In this document: in pieces, positions 51,380-61,552 of the stretch
How positions within the stretch are numbered: position 1 is the first letter of the stretch
How the letters are laid out: every line of letters begins with the position of its first letter
From: Ignelater luminosus
Lineage: Eukaryota; Arthropoda; Insecta; Coleoptera; Elateridae
Assembly (NCBI GenBank): GCA_011009095.1
Contig: VTPC01090579.1
Location: 38,015-102,014 of the forward strand
Direction: 5' to 3'
Length of the DNA stretch: 64,000 nucleotides
Notes under the pieces: generated by a model
What the model was told of the DNA's origin: nothing
Database searches by the model: none
What the model saw: the letters and a program-made list of their open reading frames with translations, nothing else
Translations under genes and position numbers: made by a program

Positions 51380-51864
51380 TTATTCTTTTTGTGGTATAGC
51401 TGATATTTTATTTTCATTTATAACTCCAATCAGGCAATTCTTGAATTTCAATGCAGTTTGTTCTGATTTCTCTGCATGTATAGGAACACAAAGTTGGTCG
51501 ATTTTGCTAATAATCTTTTCCTTAGTTTCATTGGCTAATGTACGGATAAAGAACACTTCGTTTAATAAAACTGTAATTGGTTCTTTTACAAAAGCGTCTT
51601 TTTCATTCATAATTCCTCTTCCTTTCCATACACAAAGATAATATTTGCCATATGTTTCATTATCTTCTGGTGTATTAGACTCCCTAGAAATCTTGACTAT
51701 ATCATCCCGCTCAAGTTTCTGGTCTTTCGCACATTTCTCTTCTACAACGAAGGCAGCCTATTCTTAATAACAATTATAATTAAGTTTTGATTACAGTTGT
51801 TTTATTAAATTAATCATACCCAACAAACAGTTAATCCAACAACAAAGAATACTAAGAGCTTCAT
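51380..51864 (-). CDS. Odorant-binding protein, C-minus (four-cysteine) type
   Basis: Small secreted carrier of the PBP/GOBP family, expected in sensillar lymph or haemolymph. Exon 1 (51820-51864) encodes the signal peptide MKLLVFFVVGLTVCW. A 62-nt intron follows, and exon 2 (51380-51757) encodes the mature domain to the stop, 140 aa in all, the usual OBP length. Mature cysteines are in EEKCAKDQ (C1), YYLCVWKG (C3), DQLC (C4) and KNCL (C6). C4 and C6 are 17 residues apart, exactly the C4-x8-C5-x8-C6 spacing with C5 absent. C2 is also absent, so this is a C-minus OBP. It is convergent with the sugar transporter. AATAAA signals lie about 55 nt past the stop. The ligand cannot be predicted. Confidence 0.88.
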
Positions 51865-51924
51865 GATTGGAGAGCTTCTGTTATAGAAAACACAAAACTA
51901 TGCTAGAAACTGATGGTTTTGTCA

Positions 51925-51932
51925 CTTATATA
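51925..51932 (-). promoter_or_regulatory. TATA box of the OBP gene
   Basis: TATATAAG on the minus strand, about 60 nt upstream of the OBP start codon. A TCAGT initiator-like motif at 51909-51913 follows about 20 nt downstream, slightly closer than ideal. A TATA promoter suits a highly expressed, tissue-restricted OBP. Confidence 0.5.
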
Positions 51933-52639
51933 CATGCCTATATGTAAAAATCAACAGTAATTTCTATAAAAATAATGACTGATAAGTTTCTAAAGAAACT
52001 TTCTAGACACAAGGTTGAAAAATATTTATAATGCATTTATGAACCAGTTTTAAATGAGGAATTCCAGGATTCATACAATTAATTTCATTATTGTTGGCTC
52101 TATTAAAATGTAATTTCTAATACATCCAACAATGAGTATAAGATAAACTAAATTACTTCCTAATAAGTAATTATAATTTAAAAATATTTTTACGTTTATA
52201 TTTTATCATTACCCTTCACATCTAAAACATTAATTTGCTCAACATTGTCATTTTTAAGAAAGTAATGTTTGACATCTAAAATAATCTGCAATGGATGTTA
52301 GAGGCTTTTAAAATTCTTGCTGCAGAATTGAAAGTAAAAAACAGTTAAGGTAGTGTACTACTGCTGTTGCAACTAATGATAATGATAATTACATATTTTG
52401 TGCAATTGGTAATTGCATGCATTCAATTTTATTTGAACTTATACAAGTAATTAAATTTAGACACTCAAGCAGCTTTTATAATACAAACATCCTGCTATTG
52501 AAACAAAACTATCTGTGCTTTCTAAGACACAAAGCAGTAAAATAAATGTCACTAAAATTTCATACTGCATTGTATAAAGAAAAAAAAGCACTTTTAGTAA
52601 TATTTTTAGTATGGCCATAAAATGCTAATTACTATCAAA

Positions 52640-53104
52640 TGTTAACTTCAAGATCAACAATCTAACTCTTTCAAGATATCACACTTCTACTCATCATAGT
52701 ACATCTGGAAAACCACAGAGTGAGCTTTTTTCAGTATGTAAATACCAGAAACTTTGAATGAACCTTATTGTAGCAAATCAAGTATAAAAATTAAAAATAA
52801 TAGCTGGCCTAATTTAAAACCTTGAGGTACACCTGAAAAGTTGTAGTAGTTTAGTGTAATAAATATATTGTAGTTAACTCTGTCAAAAGCTTTGGTAAAG
52901 CCTATAGACTACATCAACTTTCAATCCCTTATCCAATGCTTCTGTACGGTTTGTGTTAATTATCTTTAGTGCAGAAATATTAAACAGAAAAATGGGAGAC
53001 TGAATCAAACAACTGAATCTTTTGCTAAAACTGAATACATCAAATGAAGTCCAATGAAAAATAATTGACTTGAAGATTCTTTGGAAGTTCTTTTCAATAC
53101 TCAT
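52640..53104 (-). pseudogene. Jockey/CR1-type LINE reverse transcriptase fragment
   Basis: The minus strand contains TNRTEALDKGLKVDVVY, then after a frameshift FTKAFDRVNYN, a gap, and SGVPQGFKLGQLLFLIFI (52790-52960), matching RT motifs of Jockey/CR1 elements (normally VDVVY-DFSKAFD and SGVPQGS-LGPLLF). A degraded YADD-like YDE follows near 52705. It lies just upstream of the OBP promoter. No ends identified. Confidence 0.65.
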
Positions 53105-53591
53105 AGTTGTAGAAGTTTTAATAGATTAATTTATTATTATTGTTGTTGTTATATTTATAAGCAAATAGATTTGCAGAGAACTGTGTGTTTAGGCAAAGGG
53201 TAAGTTTCAAAATTCCTGCTAAATGCATTGTCAAATCTAAAGTGATTTTCTCAATTCTACAGATGGAATATTGAATGGAATAAAAACATAATACAGTAAG
53301 TAATAACAGTGGTGCTATCACAATTATGCAATTTGTCATCTTTCAAAACTTTTTCAAATTTTCTTTGCCTCCAGAATTTCTTTTATAAAAGTTAAACAGC
53401 AATTTTGCACTTATTTACTTTTTAGTATGGAAATGCAGAAGGAATTATAAGGTTCTAATTACGCTTATAGTTGTACAGGATGAGGCAGAACCGATTAAGT
53501 AGTTTTGAGGTGTTATAAAAAATTAACAGAGGTGTATAGAGAAAAACTGTTTTTATTTTAGAATTCAGCAGTAAATACTATTTTATATTCA

Positions 53592-54942
53592 TTAAGCTTT
53601 GAAAATAATGTCCTCGAGATGGCAACCGTTAGCAGCAACACACTGTTGGAGACGATCTCGTTCACACATATTGCGAGGTATGGCGTTAAGTTCCTCATTA
53701 ATCCGCTTCCGTAACCCTGGTAGGGTATGTGGGCGATGTTTGAACACTTTTTCCTTTAGGTATCCCCAAAGAAAGAAATCGCAAATGCTCAAATCTGGTG
53801 ACCGCGTCTGCCACCGCATATCATCCCTCAGAGAGACCAGACATTCGGGAAACATTGATCTCAAAACATTCAATGAATTTCGGGCCGTGTGAACTGTAGC
53901 CCCATCTTGTTGGAACTGCAACTCCACCAATTGCTCTTTTTCAACAATCTCTTCCATTCTGAGCTGCAGAAATTTTTCCATCACTGAGGCATAACGTTCG
54001 TAATTCACGGTCACGCCTTCCTCCTCAAAAAAGTACGGGTCTATCATTTCGAATTGTGCACACCACACTGTTAGTTTAGGAGAATATAGCGCACGAATCA
54101 TTCGAGGGTTATGTCCAACCCAATAACGGAAATTTTGCTTATTTACAGCTCCAATGACGTGAAAATGTGCTTCGTCGCTACTGAAGAAAGTTGCTGCGGG
54201 AGGGGCCTGAGCCAATATTATTTTCTAGGGATGAAACTGCAAATCTAAATGAAGAATCTTTCTCAGACTGCGTTCTGACATTTCCAAAACAACAGCATGC
54301 TTTTCAGCGGAACGTCTTATATAGCACACGGACATTCTATGGATGTCCATTGGACGTCTAAATTTTGGCGGACGGATGTCCAGTGGACGTCCGTTTGTCA
54401 CAACTTTGGATATCCTATGGACGTCCGTTACTGGACGTAATTTACACATTTTTTTTGTATGTAATTTGGACATAATTCGGACGATTTTCGGACATACATA
54501 ATTCGGACGATGTTTGGACATAATCTGAATGACCTTTGGGCATAATTTGGACGATTTTTAGATGACAAGTGGATTTCTAATGGACGTCCAATGGATGTCC
54601 AATTTACGTCCATGGACGTCGGGACGAAATTTGAATGACAAATGGATGTCCGGTGCTATATGAGTTGGCGACTGCTCAATTGCTGCTCTCACCAGCTGCA
54701 CATCTTCCAATGTCCTTATGTACATGCGTCGGCCGTGTGTACGTCTTCTAGGCTTGCTACCGGTTTCCTTCAACCGTCCAACTCATGACCAAATTGTGTT
54801 CGCATTGAAACGGGGTGACCTAGGGAACACAACGAGACCAGGTACACCTGCTTTTCTGCACCACAGCCCAAGCATTGATCCTTCCTAACCGCTTAGTCGG
54901 TTCTACCGCACCCAATAGTGTATTGCTGCTAACGGTCGCCAT
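53592..54942 (-). pseudogene. Rosa-like mariner transposase (broken)
   Basis: It starts MATVSSN at 54942 inside the inverted repeat. The DNA-binding half is decayed (KPRRRTHGRRMYIRTLEDVQ, 54700-54760). It is then split by the MITE between SPTHI and RRSAEKHAVV, and continues through MSERSLRKILH. The catalytic domain (53592-54215) is open for 207 codons: SSDEAHF (first Asp), QFQQDGATVHT (second) and SPDLSICDFFLWGYL (third), with 41 residues between the second and third Asp, as in the DD41D rosa group. It ends NGCHLEDIIFKA. The catalytic half looks younger than the N-terminal half, which has stops. Confidence 0.85.
54322..54658. mobile_element. 337-bp MITE built from GGACGTCC-like repeats
   Basis: It begins TAGCACACGGACAT and ends, inverted, with ATGTCCGGTGCTA, flanked by TA (54320-54321 and 54659-54660). 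Its removal, keeping one TA, restores the mariner reading frame P-T-H-I-R-R. The interior is densely packed with degenerate TGGACGTCCA and TTGGACATAAT/TTCGGACG units in both orientations. No coding capacity. The TA target suggests mobilisation by a Tc1/mariner-type transposase. The family is unknown to me. Confidence 0.8.
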
Positions 54943-54969
54943 CTCGAGGGCATTATTTTCAAAACTTAA

Positions 54970-57344
54970 CCCTTTACTGCATATATTTGCTTTGAGGCAA
55001 CATACTCTTCCAATTAATATTTCGCTGTTTATATATCGCTGGCGTGCATGTTGTTGTACTGGAACAACAGATCGCAGATTGTACTAGGGATTTTTCCATC
55101 TTAAGAATCTTACGGTTAGTAGATTCGAAAATTATGACGTTTTATTTTGCAGTAATGGTATATGTGTTACTGTAACGTGTACTGGGTGTATTTTTGGTGA
55201 TTTCTTGTTTGTTCCTAGTGACTTTGTTTGACTATAAAATTTATCAGTGGTTGTTATAGTATCTAATGGAGAGATCACTGCAACAGCAAGTATGTAATTG
55301 GATTGCATGTTGCAAATACTTCGGTGTTTTGATTTGTGTATTCAAAGCAACAGCATGAATGTATTTACTACGCAAATATCGTACATTCGTTTTTATGGAT
55401 TTACAAAGTTTGGTGAAAATACAAGGTTATCATCATTCGACAGCGAGGACTCTCTTCTGGAAGACAGCGATGACGAAGTTGCTATTTCCCAAAGACGACA
55501 TCAAGTTAGGAAGATTGTCAGTGAATCAGAAAGCAGCGACAATGAAATTTCTAAACCTCCTTCTAAAAAACCAGAAACAGGGAGATCTAATAACAACGAA
55601 GAACACACCATTGAACTTGTAGATGATAATGCAGGTGAATCGTCTACTTACAATAAAGCATTGGCATGGAAAAACCGGGCCGCCACGATGTTGCTATGGA
55701 GGAATAGGCAACTGCAGACTTTGACTCATGTGTTTTCTCCTTTAGACTACTTTTTCATGTTTATTGGAGTAGAACTATTAGATCTAATGGTAGAAAATCG
55801 TGCTTTGCTTGTCGATTATAAAATTACCAGCTAATCGGCTATGTTTGAATAAATATTACCGAGTTCCACGAGTGGCAGATCATATGTCAGTCAATAGATT
55901 TGAAACAATCAAAGCAAATATACATTTTTTCGACAATTTACAAATGAAAGCTGCTGGAGAACCTGGATATGACCGCTTGTATAAAATCGGGCCACTCTTT
56001 GATCACGATGTTTCAAATTGCAAGTATTTATCTAAATGTGAAAAATATTCTGTTGATGAATAAATTGTGCCCTTTAAAGGAAGAAGTGGAATAAGACAGT
56101 ATAACCCGAAGAAACGCAAGAAATGAGGTTACAAGCTGTTTGTTCTGTGCGACGTCACCGGCTTTGTGTACAATTTTGACTTGTATACTGAAGAAGAAGA
56201 CCATCCTCCAGATTTTCTAAACATAGGTGCAAGTAGCAATGTAGTATTGAGACTGGCTACTGCTGTTCCTTAAACTGAAAACTGCAGGTTATATTTTGAC
56301 AACTGGTTTTACAGTCTGTCTCTTCAAGTTGAATCAGACAAATCACGGGTATGGAGCTTAGGTTATAGTAAGGCCGAATTTGTTGAAAGGGTGCAATTTT
56401 GAGACTGATGCTTAATTGAAGAAACAAGGACGTGGATGATCAACTGAAATAAGAAATAGATGGTGTCCAGTACTCCCGCACTAAGTAGTTTGATAATCGG
56501 TGTGTTACACTGCTTAGTAATTTTGCAGGGGTCGAACCTGCCCACAGTGTAAAAAGGTATTACAGAAAAACTAAGACTTACTGACAAATCCAATGCCCAG
56601 ATTCTGTTATAGCTTACAATAAGTTTATGGGAGATGTTGATCTGGCTGACTGTGAAGTAGCACTTTAGCGCATCACAATTAGATCAAAAAAGTGGTACCA
56701 CCCATTATTCTTCATTCTGATGTGCGTAAATGCGTGATTTCTTCATCGCCGTGATCTCCAATAAGAAAATCAACCAATACTTTTCCCAGAACTCAAGACT
56801 TACATTTTCACGAATTATAAAAGAAAACACGGTCTTTCGAAAAGCAGGTCGCCCTTATCAGATCTCAATGCTAGGTGTAAGGAAAAACAGAAAAGTGCAA
56901 TACTGATTGAGAACGTTTGTCTAATAGATAGGGTTGGAACACTTCCTTAAATGTTTCGAGAAAAAAGGTAGATACAAGAAATCTGGTTGTAAAGGTGTCC
57001 CTAAAATTTGGTGTTCAAATGCAAGTGCATCTTTGTTTTTCTCCATCGACAAACTGTTTTTTAGACTTTCATATTGTAAAATAATTTTTTTCTTTGAATA
57101 TTTCAGTTTATTGTAATAATTGAGTGTAATAAAAGCATGTTGATATTTTTTCAATGAAGATGTGGTACATGGTATTGAAGGTCGAAAAATGTTAAATTTG
57201 ATGCATAATGTTGCCTCGGAGCGACAAAGCTTAATTACCGTAATTAGTTAATTCTGCTATAAATTAGAGTATCTGAATAGAAATTTGTCTCCAATAAACA
57301 TCAAAAAAATTTTTTTGGCAAAGAATAATTCATGCAGTAGAGAG
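54970..57344 (+). mobile_element. piggyBac-like element with TTAA target duplication
   Basis: Terminal repeats CCCTTTACTGCAT (left) and inverted CTCTCTACTGCAT (right) sit inside TTAA copies at 54966-54969 and 57345-57348. Joining the flanks through one TTAA exactly restores the mariner inverted repeat, proving the insertion order. Total 2375 bp, typical of piggyBac. Confidence 0.92.
55298..56900 (+). pseudogene. piggyBac transposase (broken)
   Basis: Acidic N terminus (SSFDSEDSLLEDSDDE, 55425-55475), then a DDE_Tnp_1_7-type domain: SPLDYFFMFIGVELLDLM (55738-55790), after a frameshift RVPRVADHMSVNRFE (55860-55905), KYSVDE with stop then PFKGR (first catalytic Asp, about 56055), GYKLFVLCDVTGFVYNF, LYFDNWFYS (second Asp, about 56295), and GDVDLADCEVA (third, about 56635). 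Frameshifts and stops at 55834, 56061 and later make it non-functional. The C-terminal cysteine-rich domain near 56880-57010 is poorly preserved. Confidence 0.85.
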
Positions 57345-57474
57345 TTAATGAATATAAAAGATATACAACGGTATTTACTGCTGAATTCGAAAATAGAAAC
57401 AGTTTTTCCCTATATACTCTGTTAATTTTTTATAACGCCTCAAAACTGCTCAATCGGTTCTGGCGCACCCTGTA

Positions 57475-58870
57475 CTAGATACCTCAAAGCTGCGACGTAT
57501 TTTTACTATGAACCAAAGAATTAAAATAATGCAATTCTTTTTCTACGATTTTGCCTTAGTTGTCGATTCTGGTAAGTATACTAATTATAAATAACTGAAT
57601 TTTGATTTCATAAAAGCGTTAGTTGCACTTATTCAAAGAAAGTGCTGTTGGAAAATTGAAGAGTGGAAAAAAAAGAGTAAAAAGAGAACAAATTAGAAAG
57701 GTAAGTAGAATTTTCAAAAATCAATATATTATTTGAAGAAAACATCGGTCGCAAGTCAACAAACGGTTTGGTCAACTTTGCAAAAAGAACTTAGAACCAA
57801 GTAAAAGCCTGAAAGTTTGTAATAATCTCGAGTTTTATAATAGTGACCTAGAAGAACCCGTAAACTTGCAAGAACCTAAAGAACCTTACAAGAACTTGAA
57901 TGCCCGCAAAAACCACGAAATCTGCACTGAGTTGGGAGCTTTACAAGAAGATACAAATTTAGTTAGTGAGTAGTGACATATCTTGCCAAAGTTTATTTTC
58001 GGAGTACAAGACATTTGGTAACCTTTCAATGTCGAAAAACTGCTAACAATTAAAAGTAAAAGATGGATTTATTTTTGTTATTAACTATAACAAGGGGAGA
58101 AGTCGCGGTTGCTTAATAACGAACTTTGATGAATATTTGGAAGAAGAAGAAGAAGGTAAGTCATTAAAATTGGTTACCGATCCTTGTTAGATCGATTAGA
58201 TTTTTTAAGGGTCGCAGATCAATTAATTTATTCTCACTCAAACTTGCAGAATTTATGTGGGATATTGTTAACTTTTGTCTGTTTGTATCGTGTATATGCG
58301 AAGATAACAATGCCGCTTCCGAAGTCAATGTCTGACACTCCACAGCTTGTCTAAAGTTAAAACGTCTAATTTGTGATCTACCATCATGACTAAGGTCAAT
58401 GAGCCGTTAATAAGAAATTTTTAGGAAAGTCATATATATCTACATAAATTATATACGTTAAGAAAGTCTATTTGATAATTAACAAACATGTGCATATCCT
58501 TTGTGTTTTATAGAAGATTCTTACAGCAAAAACTTATTACGAAAGTTAGATCCACTGAACGTGATTTCTCTCGTAAGTATTGCATACGAGGGTGACCAAT
58601 AAAAGTATTTACATTTCTAATAGATATGCTAAGAAATTTATGAATTGGAATAGTTTTGGAGGCTTCGTACACGTAAAAATGGCGCTCGCTGATGGAGGTG
58701 TCTATTATGCTGGGGTTGGAAACTGCCGATTTTGATTTAGATTTCTTTTTGTATAATAAGAATTTTTAAATTAAAACTTGTTGATGTGTTGCTGTTTTGC
58801 TTAGCTCGTTTCACAAAAAAGAAATGTTTCATGGCCTACTGTTTATAAGCTGACGAGTACAGAACTACAT
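57475..58870. other. Intergenic stretch between mariner and pogo elements
   Basis: AT-rich. A Glu/Asn/Leu-rich open stretch around 57830-57970 has an acidic composition but no recognised domain and no clear splice partners. Confidence 0.4.
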
Positions 58871-58871
58871 A

Positions 58872-61550
58872 TAAGGGGAGAGTCGTACACTACCGGCCGT
58901 TTTCCAGTACCGGCCACAGCTAGTTCTCGCCTTTATTGGTAAATGGCGGTAATGTAGAGGTATAGAATGGAAGATTTCGTGATATCAACCGCGATACTTC
59001 GGCATTTCATTGTTTGTTCAGTTTTGTAGAAGCTGCGAGTGTTATTAGTCGGTGTCCGTCAATTGCGTGCGCACGTAGTTATATTTAAGCCCCTATTAGT
59101 CCTTTTCACGGTGAGTAGTTATTTTTACTTGTATATTTATTTTATTTATGTTTTATAATGATACAACTGGTAAAAGTTTAATGGTATTATTTATAAATAC
59201 TGTGCAATCAGGATATTTTGTACCACGTGCTGATTGTACAGTACCGTCTACCCAGTTGTCTTCCAGTATCGGCCCGTATTAATTGTAAAGAAAACAATTG
59301 AATTAACTTCTTTTAAATTTTTAGGTTGAAACTGTACATAATACGATGAAGTAAAAAGGAAAGTGGAGTGAGGAGAAAATGAAAAAAATGCTGTAAATGC
59401 AATGATACCAAATAAAATGTCTGCAAGAGAGGCAGCTGAATGATTTCAAGTGCCTCGAAGCACATTGGGGGATCGTCTGAAGGCTATTAAGACGGCTGAG
59501 GCTGTAGATCTGACCCTACAGATGAGTAGATTTAATAAAACTTTTACTGCTGACATGGAAAGACAGCTAGTTTCGTATATGAAAGATTTAGACAACAAGT
59601 TCAGGCCCCTCAGCAGGAACGAGTTCTTGAAATTGGCATTCGCTTTGGCGGAACACTTATAGATTCCGCGCCAGTTCAAAAGAGAAAATAAAGCTGTAGG
59701 CAAGCAGTTTTACTACGACTTGATGTCTCGCCATCCCCATCTCTAAGGTGCCCTGAGTCTACAAGCCTCCAGAGAGCTGTAGGTTTTAATAGACACCAAG
59801 TAGAACGCTTCTTCCAAAAATATAACGAGATTTTTGTAATGTTCAAGGTCACCCCTAACAGAATTCACAACTGCGACGAGACAGGAGTGTCTGTCGCACA
59901 TGACAACGATGCGAAAGTCATATCAGAGAAGGGGAAGAAACAAGTAAGCAAAATAACTTCAGGAGAGAGAGGAAGGAATGTCACCGTGATGTTAACTATA
60001 AATGCTACTGGGGACATTTTTGTTTCCCCTCTCTTTGTGTTCCCCAACAAGTCACGGGTCGATGCAATCTTGAAAACGGATGCTCTATCAGGTAGCATAT
60101 TTGCAGCTGAGGAAAGTGATTGTATCAGTGCAAAAGCCGTCTTGCAATGGATGCAGTTGCTTGTTGAAAGCACTCGCTCAACGAAAGAAAAGCCAATTCT
60201 ATTCATCCTTGATGGCCACAGCAGTCACAAGGACCTAGAAGTCATCTTATTTGCGAGGAAGCATCATGTGCACATGATAAGCCTGCCCCCTCACACAAAG
60301 TACAAGATGCAACCTCTTGATCGCGCTGTTATGCGACCATTTAAAGCAGCATACAACCAGGCATGCAGTGTTTGAATGAGCAAATTCCATGAAATGAAAA
60401 TTAGCCAGAGGGATATTGTTGGTCTCTTCAATACTACATATTCTTCAATATGCAGAATGGATTTGGCGTAATCAGCGTTTGAATGTACGGGTCTATGGCC
60501 TTGCAACCTAGATGTGTTCACAGGCTTGGATTTCATCCCTGCCGAACATTTTAAAGAGCCTGAGCCTATTGCTGAAGGATCTGCTCTTATAAACGGTGTG
60601 TTTCAACAGCATTTCATTGTATTGACACAAGCAGATTCAAAACCAGGGCTTTTATCAGACACCACTTCAACCGAGTGCTCCGAACCGGGATCTTCATTTA
60701 TTTCAACCATTCTCTTGAAACCCAGACCTTCATCACCTTCATCCGACCACTTCTAAGAGAACTGTTGTAACAAATGATTTACAGAAAATAATGAGCCAGA
60801 TCTCTCTTGTAGCCTCGTCCTGAAAGGCCAAGTTGCAACCTAGGAAGCGTCGATCAGAGCAAAATGAGGTTCTTACTTCATCACCTTATAAAAATGAATT
60901 ACTGGAGAAAAGGAGAGTGGCTGAAGAGAGAAAGCAAGCAGCAGCAAAGAGAAAATTAGAAAAAGACGCAAAGAAAGATGAAATGTGCAGTAAAGGGGGA
61001 AAGTTAGGTGCTTATCAACTAAGCAAAATAGCAGACGAAGGTGATAAGACAAATAAGAAGCGCCAAAAGAAACTGGATTGTGGTGGAAATAAGGAGACAA
61101 CAGAACACAACACAACATGTATTATATGCCTCGAATCGTTGGAAGAAGAGTAGGTGCAGTGCATGAAATGTGAGCAGTGGGCACATATTGGATGTGTGGA
61201 TCAGGAACACATATTGGATTTTATTTGCGATTTTTGTAAAAAGTGAACTTTTGTAATCTTTGATTTACTTTTTAAGTTTTTGCCATTATTAGCCTTAAAA
61301 ACCTGGAAATATTAGAAAATATTGACTGGCCGGTACTGGAAGACGATGTTTCAACTACTTACCAAATGACATATTTTATTTTTTCAGTTAAGCAGTACTT
61401 TTGCTCTTATTTTAGGGAAATCATTCTTAATGTTTGTTAGAGGAAGTATTAAAGTATTCAACTACTGTGTTCAAATAGCATGTGTCTTATTCTTTTATAC
61501 CCTAATAAGTAAAAGAGTTAAGGTGGCCGGTTCTGGAGTATTCTCCCTAA
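58872..61550 (+). mobile_element. Pogo-like element with paired subterminal repeats
   Basis: Left end TAAGGGGAGAGT and inverted right end TTAGGGAGAATA are each bordered by TA (58870-58871 and 61551-61552). A 15-bp motif (TTCCAGTACCGGCCA and variants) occurs twice near the left end (about 58902 and 59260) and twice inverted near the right end (about 61328 and 61525), probably transposase-binding sites. Total about 2.7 kb with the transposase inside. Confidence 0.8.
59346..61246 (+). pseudogene. Pogo-like transposase with C-terminal PHD finger (few disabling changes)
   Basis: The psq-type helix-turn-helix starts at 59346 (KGKWSEEKMKK, then MSAREAAE, VPRSTLGDRLKAIK). The DDE domain holds HNCDETGVS (59862), LFILDGHSSH (60200) and LPPHTKYKMQPLDRAVM (60280-60330), with 35 residues between the second and third Asp. 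The coiled basic region (60833-61050) leads to a PHD-type zinc finger: CIICLE (61115), an in-frame stop, CMKCEQWAHIGC (61160-61195) and ICDFCKK at the end. Stops at 59352, 59440, 59659, 60373 and 61150 disable it, but all catalytic and zinc ligands remain, so decay is recent. Confidence 0.85.
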
Positions 61551-61552
61551 TA

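Larger units (their letters stand above)
53476..57472 (-). mobile_element. Rosa-like mariner (DD41D) with long terminal inverted repeats, carrying two insertions
   Basis: CAGGATGAGGCAGAACCG at the left and the inverted CAGGGTGCGCCAGAACCG at the right are bounded by TA on both sides (53474-53475, 57473-57474). The inverted repeats extend about 176 bp (to 53649) with only scattered mismatches. Minus-strand transposase occupies 53592-54942. Removing the piggyBac-like element (54970-57344) and the 337-bp MITE (54322-54658) leaves about 1.28 kb, normal for mariner. Confidence 0.88.

Noticed and set aside
53599..53892. Plus-strand 97-codon frame
   Set aside because: Antisense shadow of the mariner C-terminal catalytic region.
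60291..60536. Minus-strand open frame across the pogo DDE domain
   Set aside because: Antisense to the clearly conserved LDGHSSH...LDRAV region.
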